DNA of 64,000 nucleotides. It comes from Kutzneria sp. CA-103260 (GTDB lineage: Bacteria > Actinomycetota > Actinomycetes > Mycobacteriales > Pseudonocardiaceae). Made by a program: the position numbers and the translations under genes. The notes beneath the pieces were generated by a model. It did no database searches, was not told where the DNA came from, and was given only the letters and a program-made list of their open reading frames with translations. Below are positions 7,237 through 15,139 of the stretch, piece after piece (the stretch's first letter is position 1; each line of letters starts with the position of its first letter). The DNA lies in the NCBI RefSeq assembly GCF_018263855.1, contig NZ_CP073318.1, forward strand, positions 806,001 to 870,000. The letters run 5' to 3'.

Positions 7237-9177
7237 TCAGGCGTAGACCTGGAACTCCGAGACCTGGCCGGCGGGCCAGCCGGTGTTGGCGGTGAAGGTC
7301 AGCCGCAGGTAGCGCCGGCTGCCCGCGGGCACGGGGATGGTGACGGTGTTGCCGGTGTTGGAGTCGAAGGTGTAGCCGGCGGAGCCGACGAGCGTGCTGA
7401 AGGTGCTGCCGTCGGTGGAGCCGGCGACGGTGAGGGTCTGGGTGCGAGCGCCCCAGGCGGACAGTGGCGGCAGGGCGAGCACGATGCGGCTCACCGGGGT
7501 CGATGCGCCGAGGTCGACCTGAAGCCATTGCGGGAACGCGTTGTTAGCGCTTTCCCAGTAGGTCCCGGAGTTGCCGTCGACGGCGTTGCCGGAGGCGTAG
7601 ACCTGGGTGTGGCTGGACTCGGCGGTGGGCCGGTTCAGCGCCAGGTTGGTGCTTCCGCCGGCGTCGGTGGTGACGGAGGCGGCGGCCGAGGCGGGGGAGG
7701 AGTTGCCGGCGGCGTCCTGGGCGGTGACGGTGAAACTGTACGTTGTGGACGGTGTCAGGCCGTTGGCGGTGAAGGACGTTGACGCCGTGGTGCCGACCTG
7801 GGAGCCGTTGGCGAAGATCCGGTAGCCGGTGACGCCGACGTTGTCGGTGGCGGCGGTCCAGGCCAGGGTGGCCGAGGTGGCGGTGTGCGCGGTGGCGTGC
7901 AGTCCACTGGGGACGGACGGGGCCTGGGTGTCGCCGCCGCCGACCATCGGCGGGGTCGGACGGGTTGCCGTCAAAGCGATCTGGCCCTTGAGCATGCGGC
8001 CGCCGTCGCCGGTGAGCCGCAGGTAGTAGTCGGACGAGCACGGGGTGCCGTCCTCGTCCAGGGCGAGCATGCCGGAGTTGGTCGGTGTGGTCGCGGAGCT
8101 CTCGGCCGACTTGGCGATCTGGTTGCCCTCGGTGAACTCGTCGAACATGGAGATGTAGATGCCCTGCGCACCGACGCGGACCATGTTGTAGAACTGGTGC
8201 CACATGAAGTCGCCGTGCGCCCGCTGCCGACCGGACACGTCGCCGGGCAGCACGCAGGGCTGGTAGTCGATGCCGTGGCTATTGCAGTCGGCTTGGTCGC
8301 CGACGTTGATGGTGTTGTAGATGTTGTCGGAGTCGCCGATGTTGCCGATGGCGCCGACCATCCACGGCGAGATCATGTTGAACGCGTGGTAGGTGTCGAT
8401 GAACCCGGTCCGGGTGCCGGCCCCGCCGACCCGCCATTCCCTTGGCACGCCGCCCATCACGTAACAACCCTGGCCCTTGAACCAGTTGATGACGTCCAGG
8501 CAGGTCGCGGCGTCCCAGGTGTGGTTGTTGTCGTTGAAGCCGAAGCCCCAGATGCCGACCACCGGCTTGCCGTTCTGCCGCGCGTACATCGGCGACGCCG
8601 TGTACGCGGACATCTTGGCGGTCCAGTCGGCCTTCATCTCCGACTGCATGTTCGTCCAGCCGGTGGCGTCGTACATGATGTAGAACTTCACGCCGTGGGC
8701 CTCGGCCGACGTGCGCACCTTGGCGGTCACCGCGTCGCGGGTCGGGCCCTCGCTGCCGTTGGGGTTGAAGCGTTGCAGCGCCGCGGTGTCGCAGCCGTAC
8801 TGGCTCATCCAGGCGAAGTGGGTGTCCACGGTCTGCGCGTCGTACTGGGAGAACAGGGTGGCCGGCTGACCGTTGCCGAGGTTCGAGTACGCCGTCTGGT
8901 AGCCCTTGCTGAACTCGCGCATGTCCGGCCAGGCCTTGATGTTGTTGTTGTTCGTCGGCGACGGGGTCTGACTGGCGTCCTGGCTCCAGTGCCACCAGGT
9001 GTTGATCGGCGCGCCGTCGCCGATGCAGGCGTACCAGCCCTGGTAGCCGACGGTTATCTTGCCGACGACATCACCGGCCGGGCTGGCCGCGCCGGCCTGG
9101 CTGGTGCTCAGGGGGAGGGCCGCCAGCGCGGTGACCGCGGCGGTGGAGCCTAGGAACGTCCTGCGGGAGATGGTCAC
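7237..9177 (-). CDS. Secreted GH99-like hydrolase with FN3 and discoidin-type CBM
   Basis: The 646-residue protein starts with a twin-arginine signal (MTISRRTFLG, cleavage near AGA). Residues ~38-405 resemble the GH71/GH99-like catalytic fold often annotated as xylosidase/arabinosidase: ITVGYQGWYAC, KFYIMYD and GIYISMFDEFTEGNQIAK near the C-terminal end of the domain. The acidic residues in FDEFTEG are good catalytic candidates. Then come one fibronectin type III module (~420-505, DTQAPSVPSGLHATA) and a discoidin/F5-8C carbohydrate-binding module (~510-646, NLALNRPTAESS). It acts outside the cell on a polysaccharide, substrate unknown. Start GTG has GAGAGGA 5 nt upstream. Its FN3 and discoidin modules resemble those of the metallophosphoesterase at 15140-16759. 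Confidence 0.85.
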   Translation of the reverse strand: MTISRRTFLGSTAAVTALAALPLSTSQAGAASPAGDVVGKITVGYQGWYACIGDGAPINTWWHWSQDASQTPSPTNNNNIKAWPDMREFSKGYQTAYSNLGNGQPATLFSQYDAQTVDTHFAWMSQYGCDTAALQRFNPNGSEGPTRDAVTAKVRTSAEAHGVKFYIMYDATGWTNMQSEMKADWTAKMSAYTASPMYARQNGKPVVGIWGFGFNDNNHTWDAATCLDVINWFKGQGCYVMGGVPREWRVGGAGTRTGFIDTYHAFNMISPWMVGAIGNIGDSDNIYNTINVGDQADCNSHGIDYQPCVLPGDVSGRQRAHGDFMWHQFYNMVRVGAQGIYISMFDEFTEGNQIAKSAESSATTPTNSGMLALDEDGTPCSSDYYLRLTGDGGRMLKGQIALTATRPTPPMVGGGDTQAPSVPSGLHATAHTATSATLAWTAATDNVGVTGYRIFANGSQVGTTASTSFTANGLTPSTTYSFTVTAQDAAGNSSPASAAASVTTDAGGSTNLALNRPTAESSHTQVYASGNAVDGNSGTYWESANNAFPQWLQVDLGASTPVSRIVLALPPLSAWGARTQTLTVAGSTDGSTFSTLVGSAGYTFDSNTGNTVTIPVPAGSRRYLRLTFTANTGWPAGQVSEFQVYA

Positions 9178-9358
9178 GGGTGTTCCTCTCGTCCGTCATT
9201 GCACGAGATGGGCAGGGACCTCGAACTGTAGGCAGAACGACAGGGGAGAGCAAGATATGCATAGAGATGCGCAAACTTTCAACGATCATGCGTAGATTAG
9301 TGTTGTACTACCGGAGCTGGATCGCGCGGGCGCGGTACTGATTATTCGGCCCGGTAGC

Positions 9359-9766
9359 GTGCCAGGCGTGATCAAGACCGTGGCGTTGGTGCACGTCAGG
9401 AACTCGACGGTGCTGCTGGTCCGCTCGCACGGGCGCAAGGCGTTCTACCTGCCCGGCGGCAAGTACGAGCCGGGGGAGACGGACCTGGCCGCGCTGACCC
9501 GGGAAGTGGCCGAGGAGATCGGCTGCCGGCTGCGGCCGGAGACGGTGCGCCGGCACGGCGTCTTCGAGGGCGACGCCCACGACCAGCCGCCGGGCACGCA
9601 GGTGCAGATCAACTGCTACGAGGGGGAGTTCGACGGCGAGCCGGCGGCCTGCTCGGAGATCGAGGAGTGCGGCTACTACACGTACGCCGAGTACACGGCG
9701 ATGGCCGAGACGGCGCCGGTCGTCCACGCCATCGTGGACGACCTGCACCGCCACAAAAGGATCTAA
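9359..9766 (+). CDS. Nudix hydrolase
   Basis: The 135-residue protein has the Nudix box GGKYEPGETDLAALTREVAE followed by EIG (G-x5-E-x7-REVxEExG; residues ~36-58), so a nucleoside-diphosphate-linked substrate is cleaved with Mg ions. It is a single-domain MutT-size enzyme. GTG at 9359 is used; a second GTG three codons later is possible. No good ribosome site is seen, so a leaderless message is likely. It converges on the encapsulin gene with a 4-bp overlap of the 3' ends. Substrate cannot be predicted. Confidence 0.88.
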   Translation: MPGVIKTVALVHVRNSTVLLVRSHGRKAFYLPGGKYEPGETDLAALTREVAEEIGCRLRPETVRRHGVFEGDAHDQPPGTQVQINCYEGEFDGEPAACSEIEECGYYTYAEYTAMAETAPVVHAIVDDLHRHKRI

Positions 9767-10563
9767 ACGCGCAAGGCGATGCCGGCCTCGCCGGTGTGCA
9801 CCTGGAACGTCAGCGACTCCTGGAAGTACAGCTCGATGCTCTGGGCGTCGTGCGAGGAGTAGCCGATGGACAGGTCCTGCCCGAGGTGCAGCTCGTAGTC
9901 GCCGCCGCGGGCCGACAGCAGGAACGCGCCGTCGATGGCCGGGGCCCAGATGATGTCGCCGCCGTGGATGACCCGCGACAGGTGCTCCCGGATCGGGTAG
10001 CCGTGGTCGGTGGTCTCCTCGACGGCGGTGTAGGCGTCGGCCGACAGCAGCAGGCTGTACGGCCCATCGACGCCGGCCAGCCGCAGCGCGCTCAGCGCCT
10101 GCGCGACGACGTTCGGGTACTCGCGGACGTCCGAGGGCAGCGCCAGCGCCTCGTTGGTGGTGGCGGCCCGCACGCCGTCGATGCCCGCGCCGGACAGGCC
10201 CTCGAAGATGGCCCGGTCCTCGACGAAGGCGATCCGCTTGGCCGCCTCCTTCACCGGATCCCAGTCGGCGTCCTTGGCCCCGCGCTCCACGTCGTCCACG
10301 GCGGCCCGGCTGACCGTGAACGGCACCCGGATCTCCACGATCGGCTGCACCTCACGGCGGCGCAGCCGCACGCCCTCGGCCGCCGACTCCAGCTCACTCA
10401 GGTGACCGGTGCCGACCGCGGACAGGGTCTCGCCGGCCGGCCCGGACAGGTCGACCACGCGGCGGCCGGCCACGTGCCGGGTGAACGTGCGGCGCGCCTC
10501 GGCCTCGATGTCGGCCCACGCCGACTCGGAGATCGGCGCGAGCTCCCGGTGCAGGTTGTTCAC
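9763..10563 (-). CDS. Family 1 encapsulin shell protein
   Basis: The 266-residue protein (MNNLHRELAPISESAWADIE...) has the length and N-terminus of the linocin-M18/CFP29 encapsulins, which use the HK97 phage-capsid fold and assemble 60 subunits (or more) into a protein nanocompartment. Residues in the first ~40 positions form the helix that binds cargo peptides. The gene overlaps the upstream DyP peroxidase gene by 4 nt (GTGA), the classical cargo-shell operon. Its ribosome site (AAAGGA) lies inside the last codons of the cargo gene. No holin-like or ferritin-like second cargo is next to it. Confidence 0.93.
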   Translation of the reverse strand: MNNLHRELAPISESAWADIEAEARRTFTRHVAGRRVVDLSGPAGETLSAVGTGHLSELESAAEGVRLRRREVQPIVEIRVPFTVSRAAVDDVERGAKDADWDPVKEAAKRIAFVEDRAIFEGLSGAGIDGVRAATTNEALALPSDVREYPNVVAQALSALRLAGVDGPYSLLLSADAYTAVEETTDHGYPIREHLSRVIHGGDIIWAPAIDGAFLLSARGGDYELHLGQDLSIGYSSHDAQSIELYFQESLTFQVHTGEAGIALRV

Positions 10564-11570
10564 GGTGTTCCTTTCAGGCTGCCGACGCGGAGCGAGACTG
10601 TCACACGTTCAGCGGGCTCCTCGTCCTGTGCTTGCTCGGATTCCGGCGGGTCCTCGAGGAAATCGGCCGTGGGCACGAAGAACAGCGTGCCGGTGACGGC
10701 GGTGGAGAAGTCCAGCACCCGGTCGGTGTTGCCCTCGGGCCGGCCGATGAACATGTTGCGCAGCATCTGCTCGATCACGCCGGGATCGGCGGCGTAGCCG
10801 ATGAAGTAGGTGCCGTACTCGGCGCTGCCGACCCGCCCGAACGGCATGTTGTCCCGCAGGATCTGCCGTTCCTCGCCGTTGTCGTCGGTGACGGTGTTCA
10901 GCGCGACGTGGGAGTCGGCCGGCTTCACGTCGTCGGCCAGTTCCAGGTCGGCCAGCTTGGTGCGGCCGATCACCCGCTCCTGCTCCTCGATCGACAGCCG
11001 GTTCCAGGAGGTCATGTCGTGCAGGTACTTCTGCACGATCACGTAGCTGCCGCCGGCGAAGTCCGGGTCCTCGTCGCCGATCGTCACCGCCGCCGCGGCC
11101 GCGCCGCCGGTCGGGTTCTCGGTGCCGTCGACGAAGCCCAGCAGGTCGCGCCGGTCCCAGTACTTGAAGCCGTGCACCTCGTCGACCACGGTGATCGCCC
11201 CGTCGAGCCGGGTGGTCAGGTGCTCGGCCAGCTCGAAGCACAGGTCCATGCGCATGGCCCGGATGTGGAACAGCAGGTCGCCGGGTGTGGACGGCGCGGT
11301 GTGCCGGTCGCCGACGAGTTCGGTGAACGGGTGCAGGCCGGCGGGCCGCCCGACGCCCGGGTAGATCCGGTCCCAGGCCGACGAGCCGACGCCCACCACG
11401 CAGGTGAGCCCGCCGTCGGCGATCCGGAAACCCACCGACCGGGTGAGGCCGGCGACGTCGGCGAGCAGGTCGCGGACCGCCTCCTCGCCGCCGTCGCCGA
11501 CCGTGGCCACCAGGAAGATGGCCGCCTCGGTCAGCGGCGTCAGCACTGCCTGCGGCTCCGCACTCGCCAT
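10560..11570 (-). CDS. DyP-type heme peroxidase, encapsulin cargo
   Basis: The 336-residue protein is a dye-decolourising peroxidase with the family motif GFVDGTENP (catalytic Asp148), proximal heme His in DSHVALN (~221) and distal Arg in QILRDNMPFG (~239). The C-terminus carries an acidic, disordered linker and ends SLRVGSLKGTP, a near-consensus encapsulin targeting peptide (SLxxGSLKG), so the enzyme should be packed inside the adjacent shell. I start at the ATG at 11570; TAAGAT lies 7 nt upstream, pointing to leaderless transcription, and the longer reading frame upstream crosses a repeat. The role is peroxide-dependent oxidation, perhaps stress defence; the physiological substrate is unknown for the family. 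Confidence 0.93.
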   Translation of the reverse strand: MASAEPQAVLTPLTEAAIFLVATVGDGGEEAVRDLLADVAGLTRSVGFRIADGGLTCVVGVGSSAWDRIYPGVGRPAGLHPFTELVGDRHTAPSTPGDLLFHIRAMRMDLCFELAEHLTTRLDGAITVVDEVHGFKYWDRRDLLGFVDGTENPTGGAAAAAVTIGDEDPDFAGGSYVIVQKYLHDMTSWNRLSIEEQERVIGRTKLADLELADDVKPADSHVALNTVTDDNGEERQILRDNMPFGRVGSAEYGTYFIGYAADPGVIEQMLRNMFIGRPEGNTDRVLDFSTAVTGTLFFVPTADFLEDPPESEQAQDEEPAERVTVSLRVGSLKGTP

Positions 11571-11606
11571 GCTCGCGATCTTAGGCACAGACCCGACGCC
11601 CGGGCA

Positions 11607-11690
11607 CCCCGGCGAGTCCCGCTCTCGGGCAACTGAATGTCGAGTTCCGGAAGTCGACACATGGCTGCCTGAGAGCGGGACTCGCGGGAA
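11607..11690. repeat. Dispersed palindromic repeat upstream of the DyP gene
   Basis: Perfect 14-bp arms CGAGTCCCGCTCTC (11613-11626) and GAGAGCGGGACTCG (11671-11684) flank a 44-nt centre that itself holds GTCGA...TCGAC. The left ~40 bp recurs, reverse-complemented, at 31925-31968 with about 34 of 40 positions matching. The whole intergenic stretch 11571-11853 contains no gene that I can support. Confidence 0.7.
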
Positions 11691-11853
11691 CTATGCGTTT
11701 ACCCAGTCTGGATGGCGTATGAGTGATCGCGGGTAGGCAACCATGGGCACGCACAAGCACTGGGGTGGCTTGACCAGATGTCACGAACGCGGGGGCGGTC
11801 GTCCCCGGATGTGCCCGCGCCGGTGTAGCCAGTCTCTAGTCGTGGAGGCAAGG

Positions 11854-12906
11854 GTGAACCAGGTCAGCACGCTCGACCGTTTCCGGACCGACCTCGACCG
11901 CGTCCGCCGCCGGGCCGACCGGCAGTTGTCCGCGCTGTTCGATCGCGCCATCGCCGAGGAATCCGGACCCAGCCGGTACGGGCTGTCCGAGTTACGAGGC
12001 ATGGCCCTGGCCGGCGGCAAACGGATCCGACCGGCCTTCGTGCACTGGGCCTTCGTCGCCGGCGGCGGGGATCCCGACGACAACCGCGCCATCGACGCCG
12101 GCTCGGTGCTGGAGCTGCTGCACGTCTTCGCGCTCGTGCACGACGACGTGATGGACGAGTCGCCGACCCGCCGCGGCCTGCCGACGCTGCAGGTCACGTT
12201 TGCCGACCGGCACCGCGCCCTGGGGATGCGCGGCTGCCCCGAGCGCTACGGCGAGAACATGGCGATCCTGTTGGGGGACTTCGCTTTCCTGCTGTGCACG
12301 GAGCTGGCCGCGATGCTGCCCCGGCCGGCCATGCGCACCTTCTACCGGGCCGCCACCCAGCTGATGCACGGCCAGTACCTGGACCTGGAGACGACCGCCA
12401 CCGGCGAGTTCGACGGCGAGACCGCGGCCCGCACCGCGCGGCTGAAGACCGGTAGCTACACCGTGGAGGGCCCGCTGCTGATTGGCGCCGCGCTGGCCCC
12501 GCGGGGCCGGGAAATCCAGTCCGCGCTTGAGGTTTACGGCCGGGCGGTGGGCCAGGCCTTCCAGCTGTGTGACGACCTGCTGGACGTGTTCGGCGAGGAG
12601 GCCGAGACCGGCAAGCCGGTGGGCGGCGACATCACGCACCACAAGGCGACGCGCCTGCTGGACATCGCCCGCACCCGCGCCGTCGGCCGCGACCGCGAGC
12701 TGCTGAACCGGTTGGCGGACCAGCCGGTCGACCTGGCCACGATGCGTTCGCTGCTGACCCGCACCGGGGCCGTGGACGAGCTGGAGTACACCATCGACGC
12801 CCTGGTGACCGAGGCGGTCGAGGCCCTGTACGAGGCGCCGATGGCGGCATCCGGGCGTGAGTCGCTGATCGACGCCGCGCATTTCGCGGGCCGCCGGAAG
12901 GCCTGA
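11854..12906 (+). CDS. Trans-isoprenyl diphosphate synthase
   Basis: The 350-residue all-helical protein has GGKRIRP (residues 54-60), the first Asp-rich motif DDVMDESPTRRG (97-108) and the second motif QLCDDLLDVFG near 232-242, which bind the two prenyl diphosphates through Mg ions. It condenses IPP with an allylic diphosphate, giving a C15-C25 or longer chain. The residues before DDxxD (HVFALVH) do not let me fix the chain length. GTG start with GGAGG 5 nt upstream. It is a stand-alone gene; a UbiA-type prenyltransferase that would use such a product lies 43 kb away, so any link is speculative. Confidence 0.9.
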   Translation: MNQVSTLDRFRTDLDRVRRRADRQLSALFDRAIAEESGPSRYGLSELRGMALAGGKRIRPAFVHWAFVAGGGDPDDNRAIDAGSVLELLHVFALVHDDVMDESPTRRGLPTLQVTFADRHRALGMRGCPERYGENMAILLGDFAFLLCTELAAMLPRPAMRTFYRAATQLMHGQYLDLETTATGEFDGETAARTARLKTGSYTVEGPLLIGAALAPRGREIQSALEVYGRAVGQAFQLCDDLLDVFGEEAETGKPVGGDITHHKATRLLDIARTRAVGRDRELLNRLADQPVDLATMRSLLTRTGAVDELEYTIDALVTEAVEALYEAPMAASGRESLIDAAHFAGRRKA

Positions 12907-12912
12907 TCAGCC

Positions 12913-12948
12913 CCGGTGGCCCTCGGCTGGCGGGCCGAGGGCCACCGG
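12913..12948. terminator. Bidirectional hairpin terminator
   Basis: A perfect 15-bp inverted repeat (CCGGTGGCCCTCGGC / GCCGAGGGCCACCGG) with a 6-nt loop fills the gap between two convergent genes, ending 2 nt from the stop of the beta-propeller gene. Confidence 0.8.
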
Positions 12949-12950
12949 CC

Positions 12951-13895
12951 TCACCCCGTCACGGCCGGCGAGGACGCGCCGGCGGCCAGCCGTCGGGGCG
13001 GGCCGGAGCCGTCCGCCGGGACCGCCCACACCGCGTTGTCCAGTCCATAGAGGACGGTGTGGTCGTCCTGCCAGAGGGCTTGGTCGTCCACGCTGCGGGT
13101 CTCGGCGAGCTCGGTCTCGCGCAGCGTGGCCAGGTCGAGGACGGACAGCCGCCAGACGCCGTCGCTGATCTTCTTCTTGAACGCCACCCGCGAGCCGTCC
13201 GGGGACAGCGACGGGCATTCGACGTTCTCCCGCAGGGCTTTCCCACGGTAGTGGGCGTAGTCGCCCTCGATCAGATAGGTCTTGCCCCGGCTGCCGAGGG
13301 TGGCGTAGAACCGGTTGCCGTCCGGGGCGAAGGTGAGGCCCCAGTAGTTGACGTCGGAGGCGGTGTACCGGCTGCCGTCGACGAACACCGCCAGTTCCTC
13401 GACCGTCTTGACCAGGGTGCCGGTCGCCACCTCGTATATCCCGGCCCGAGTGGAGAAACCCGTTGCCGCGTAGGAGTCCCCGGTGACGAACAGCGTCCAG
13501 TAGACGAGCTTGCCGTCCGGGGACACGCGGGCGCGGCTCGGCGTGCCGGGCAGGGTCTCGGTGTGGCGGACGTTGAGGTGGTCGTCCAGGACGATCACGT
13601 CGGTCAGCGCCGGGAGCGTGCCCGGCCGCACGGCCAGGCACACCGCGGTCCGCGCCGCCACCGCGAACCGATCGCACTTCAGGCCGCTGACCTGGGGCTT
13701 CGCCCCGGGGTTGGCCAGCGGGGCGGCGGCGATGCGGCCGGTGGAGACGTCGCGGTACAGGAGTTGGCCGGGGGCCAGGGTGAGCTGCGCGGCCGGCACC
13801 GCATCCGCGGTGTGGGGCCGGGCGCTGACCGTGTACACGACGGCCGCGACGACCAGGAGCACGGTGCCGGCGACGGCAAGGATGATCTTCTTCAT
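12951..13895 (-). CDS. Membrane-anchored TolB-like beta-propeller protein
   Basis: The 314-residue protein begins with an uncleaved-looking membrane segment (KKIILAVAGTVLLVVAAVVY), followed by an extracytoplasmic domain with several blade-like repeats: RARVSPDGKLVYW, GLTFAPDGNRFYAT and CPSLSPDGSRVAFKKK, the SPDGxxxxF pattern of TolB/WD40-like propellers. No catalytic motif is present; it probably binds protein or ligand at the cell surface. The ATG overlaps the stop of the MFS gene upstream (ATGA), so it is the third cistron of a metallophosphoesterase-MFS-propeller operon. Confidence 0.75.
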   Translation of the reverse strand: MKKIILAVAGTVLLVVAAVVYTVSARPHTADAVPAAQLTLAPGQLLYRDVSTGRIAAAPLANPGAKPQVSGLKCDRFAVAARTAVCLAVRPGTLPALTDVIVLDDHLNVRHTETLPGTPSRARVSPDGKLVYWTLFVTGDSYAATGFSTRAGIYEVATGTLVKTVEELAVFVDGSRYTASDVNYWGLTFAPDGNRFYATLGSRGKTYLIEGDYAHYRGKALRENVECPSLSPDGSRVAFKKKISDGVWRLSVLDLATLRETELAETRSVDDQALWQDDHTVLYGLDNAVWAVPADGSGPPRRLAAGASSPAVTG

Positions 13896-15127
13896 GATGT
13901 GCGCACCGGCCTCACGAATGCGGCGGCGAGGGCAACCGCGGCCAGGCCGGCCGCGGCGACGAGCACAGCGGGCTTCAGGTCCCACAGCGTCCAGGAAAGT
14001 CCGAACAGGACGGACGAGAGCATGCGCGCCACCGCCTGCCCGGTCTGGACCACGGCCAGTCCGGTGGCCCGCAGGTCTTGCGGCACAAGGGGTCCGGCCG
14101 CGGCCATGAGCACGCCATCGGTGGCCGCGTAGAACACCCCGTGCAGGCCTAGGGCGAGCACGGCGAGCCAGAAGCCGGCCTGGGGACCACACAACAGAAC
14201 CAGCGCCAGACACAGGGCGGCGTGGCCGCCGAGGAACACCGGCCACCGGCCGATCCGGTCGGCCAGCCGGCCGAGCGGCACGGCCAGCAGCAGGTAGACC
14301 CCGGCCGTTCCCAATGGCAGGAGCGGGAAGTACGTCGCCGCCACGTCCCACTGTCGCTGCAGGACGAGGTAGACGAACGAGTCGCCGACCGTGACCAGGC
14401 CCAGCAGCGCCGCCCACCACGTGACGCGCCGGAAGTCCTTGGCCCGTAACAGGTTGGCTGCCGCCCGCAGCGACACCGCGGCCCGGTCCATCGAGCCGGG
14501 GCGGTCGCGGACGAACAGCGCCAGCAGCAGCACCGCGATCCCGGCGACGCAGAAGCTGGTGAAGAACACCGAGCTGTAGTCGCCGAAACTCAGCGCCAGC
14601 ACCGCCATCGCCACCAGTGGCCCGAGGAACGCGCCAACGGTGTCCAGGGCGCGGTGCACCCCGAACGACCGCCCGAGCGTCCCGGGCTCACTGCTGAGCG
14701 AGATCAGCGCATCCCTCGGCGCGGTGCGGAGTCCCTTGCCGGTGCGGTCGGCGGCGAGCACGACGCCGATCGCCGCGACCGAGGAGCCGGCCGCGATCAG
14801 CCCGAGCTTGCACACCGCGGACAAGCCGTACCCGAACCCGGCGACCGCCTTGAGCCGGCGCCACCGGTCGGCGAGATGGCCGCCGAGCACCCGCACGACC
14901 GCGGTCGCGCCGGCGTAGAGCCCGTCCAGCAACCCGAACTGCAACGGGTTCAAACCCAGGCCCAGCACCAGGTAGAGCGGGAGGACGGCGGTGACCATCT
15001 CCGACGACACGTCGGTGACCAGACTGACCAGCCCGAGCGCCACCACGTTGGCGGCGACCCGCCGCAGCGCCGGTTTCCGCTCCGTCCCGGCCGCCAGGTC
15101 CGAGGCACGGCTTGTCGCGATGTACAT
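13892..15127 (-). CDS. MFS transporter
   Basis: The 411-residue polytopic membrane protein has about 12 hydrophobic segments. The loop after TM2 is GGHLADRWRRLKAV, the MFS A-motif (GxLaDRxGrr), and GKGLRTAPRDALIS follows TM4. Its N-terminus (ANVVALGLVSLVTDVSSEM) resembles a subgroup of drug or metabolite exporters. The ATG has GGGAGGAG 6 nt upstream and the gene follows the secreted metallophosphoesterase by 12 nt. The transported compound is unknown; coupling with a phosphoesterase suggests uptake or release of a phosphate-containing molecule or its product (inference). Confidence 0.85.
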   Translation of the reverse strand: MYIATSRASDLAAGTERKPALRRVAANVVALGLVSLVTDVSSEMVTAVLPLYLVLGLGLNPLQFGLLDGLYAGATAVVRVLGGHLADRWRRLKAVAGFGYGLSAVCKLGLIAAGSSVAAIGVVLAADRTGKGLRTAPRDALISLSSEPGTLGRSFGVHRALDTVGAFLGPLVAMAVLALSFGDYSSVFFTSFCVAGIAVLLLALFVRDRPGSMDRAAVSLRAAANLLRAKDFRRVTWWAALLGLVTVGDSFVYLVLQRQWDVAATYFPLLPLGTAGVYLLLAVPLGRLADRIGRWPVFLGGHAALCLALVLLCGPQAGFWLAVLALGLHGVFYAATDGVLMAAAGPLVPQDLRATGLAVVQTGQAVARMLSSVLFGLSWTLWDLKPAVLVAAAGLAAVALAAAFVRPVRTS

Positions 15128-15139
15128 GCCGGCTCCTCC

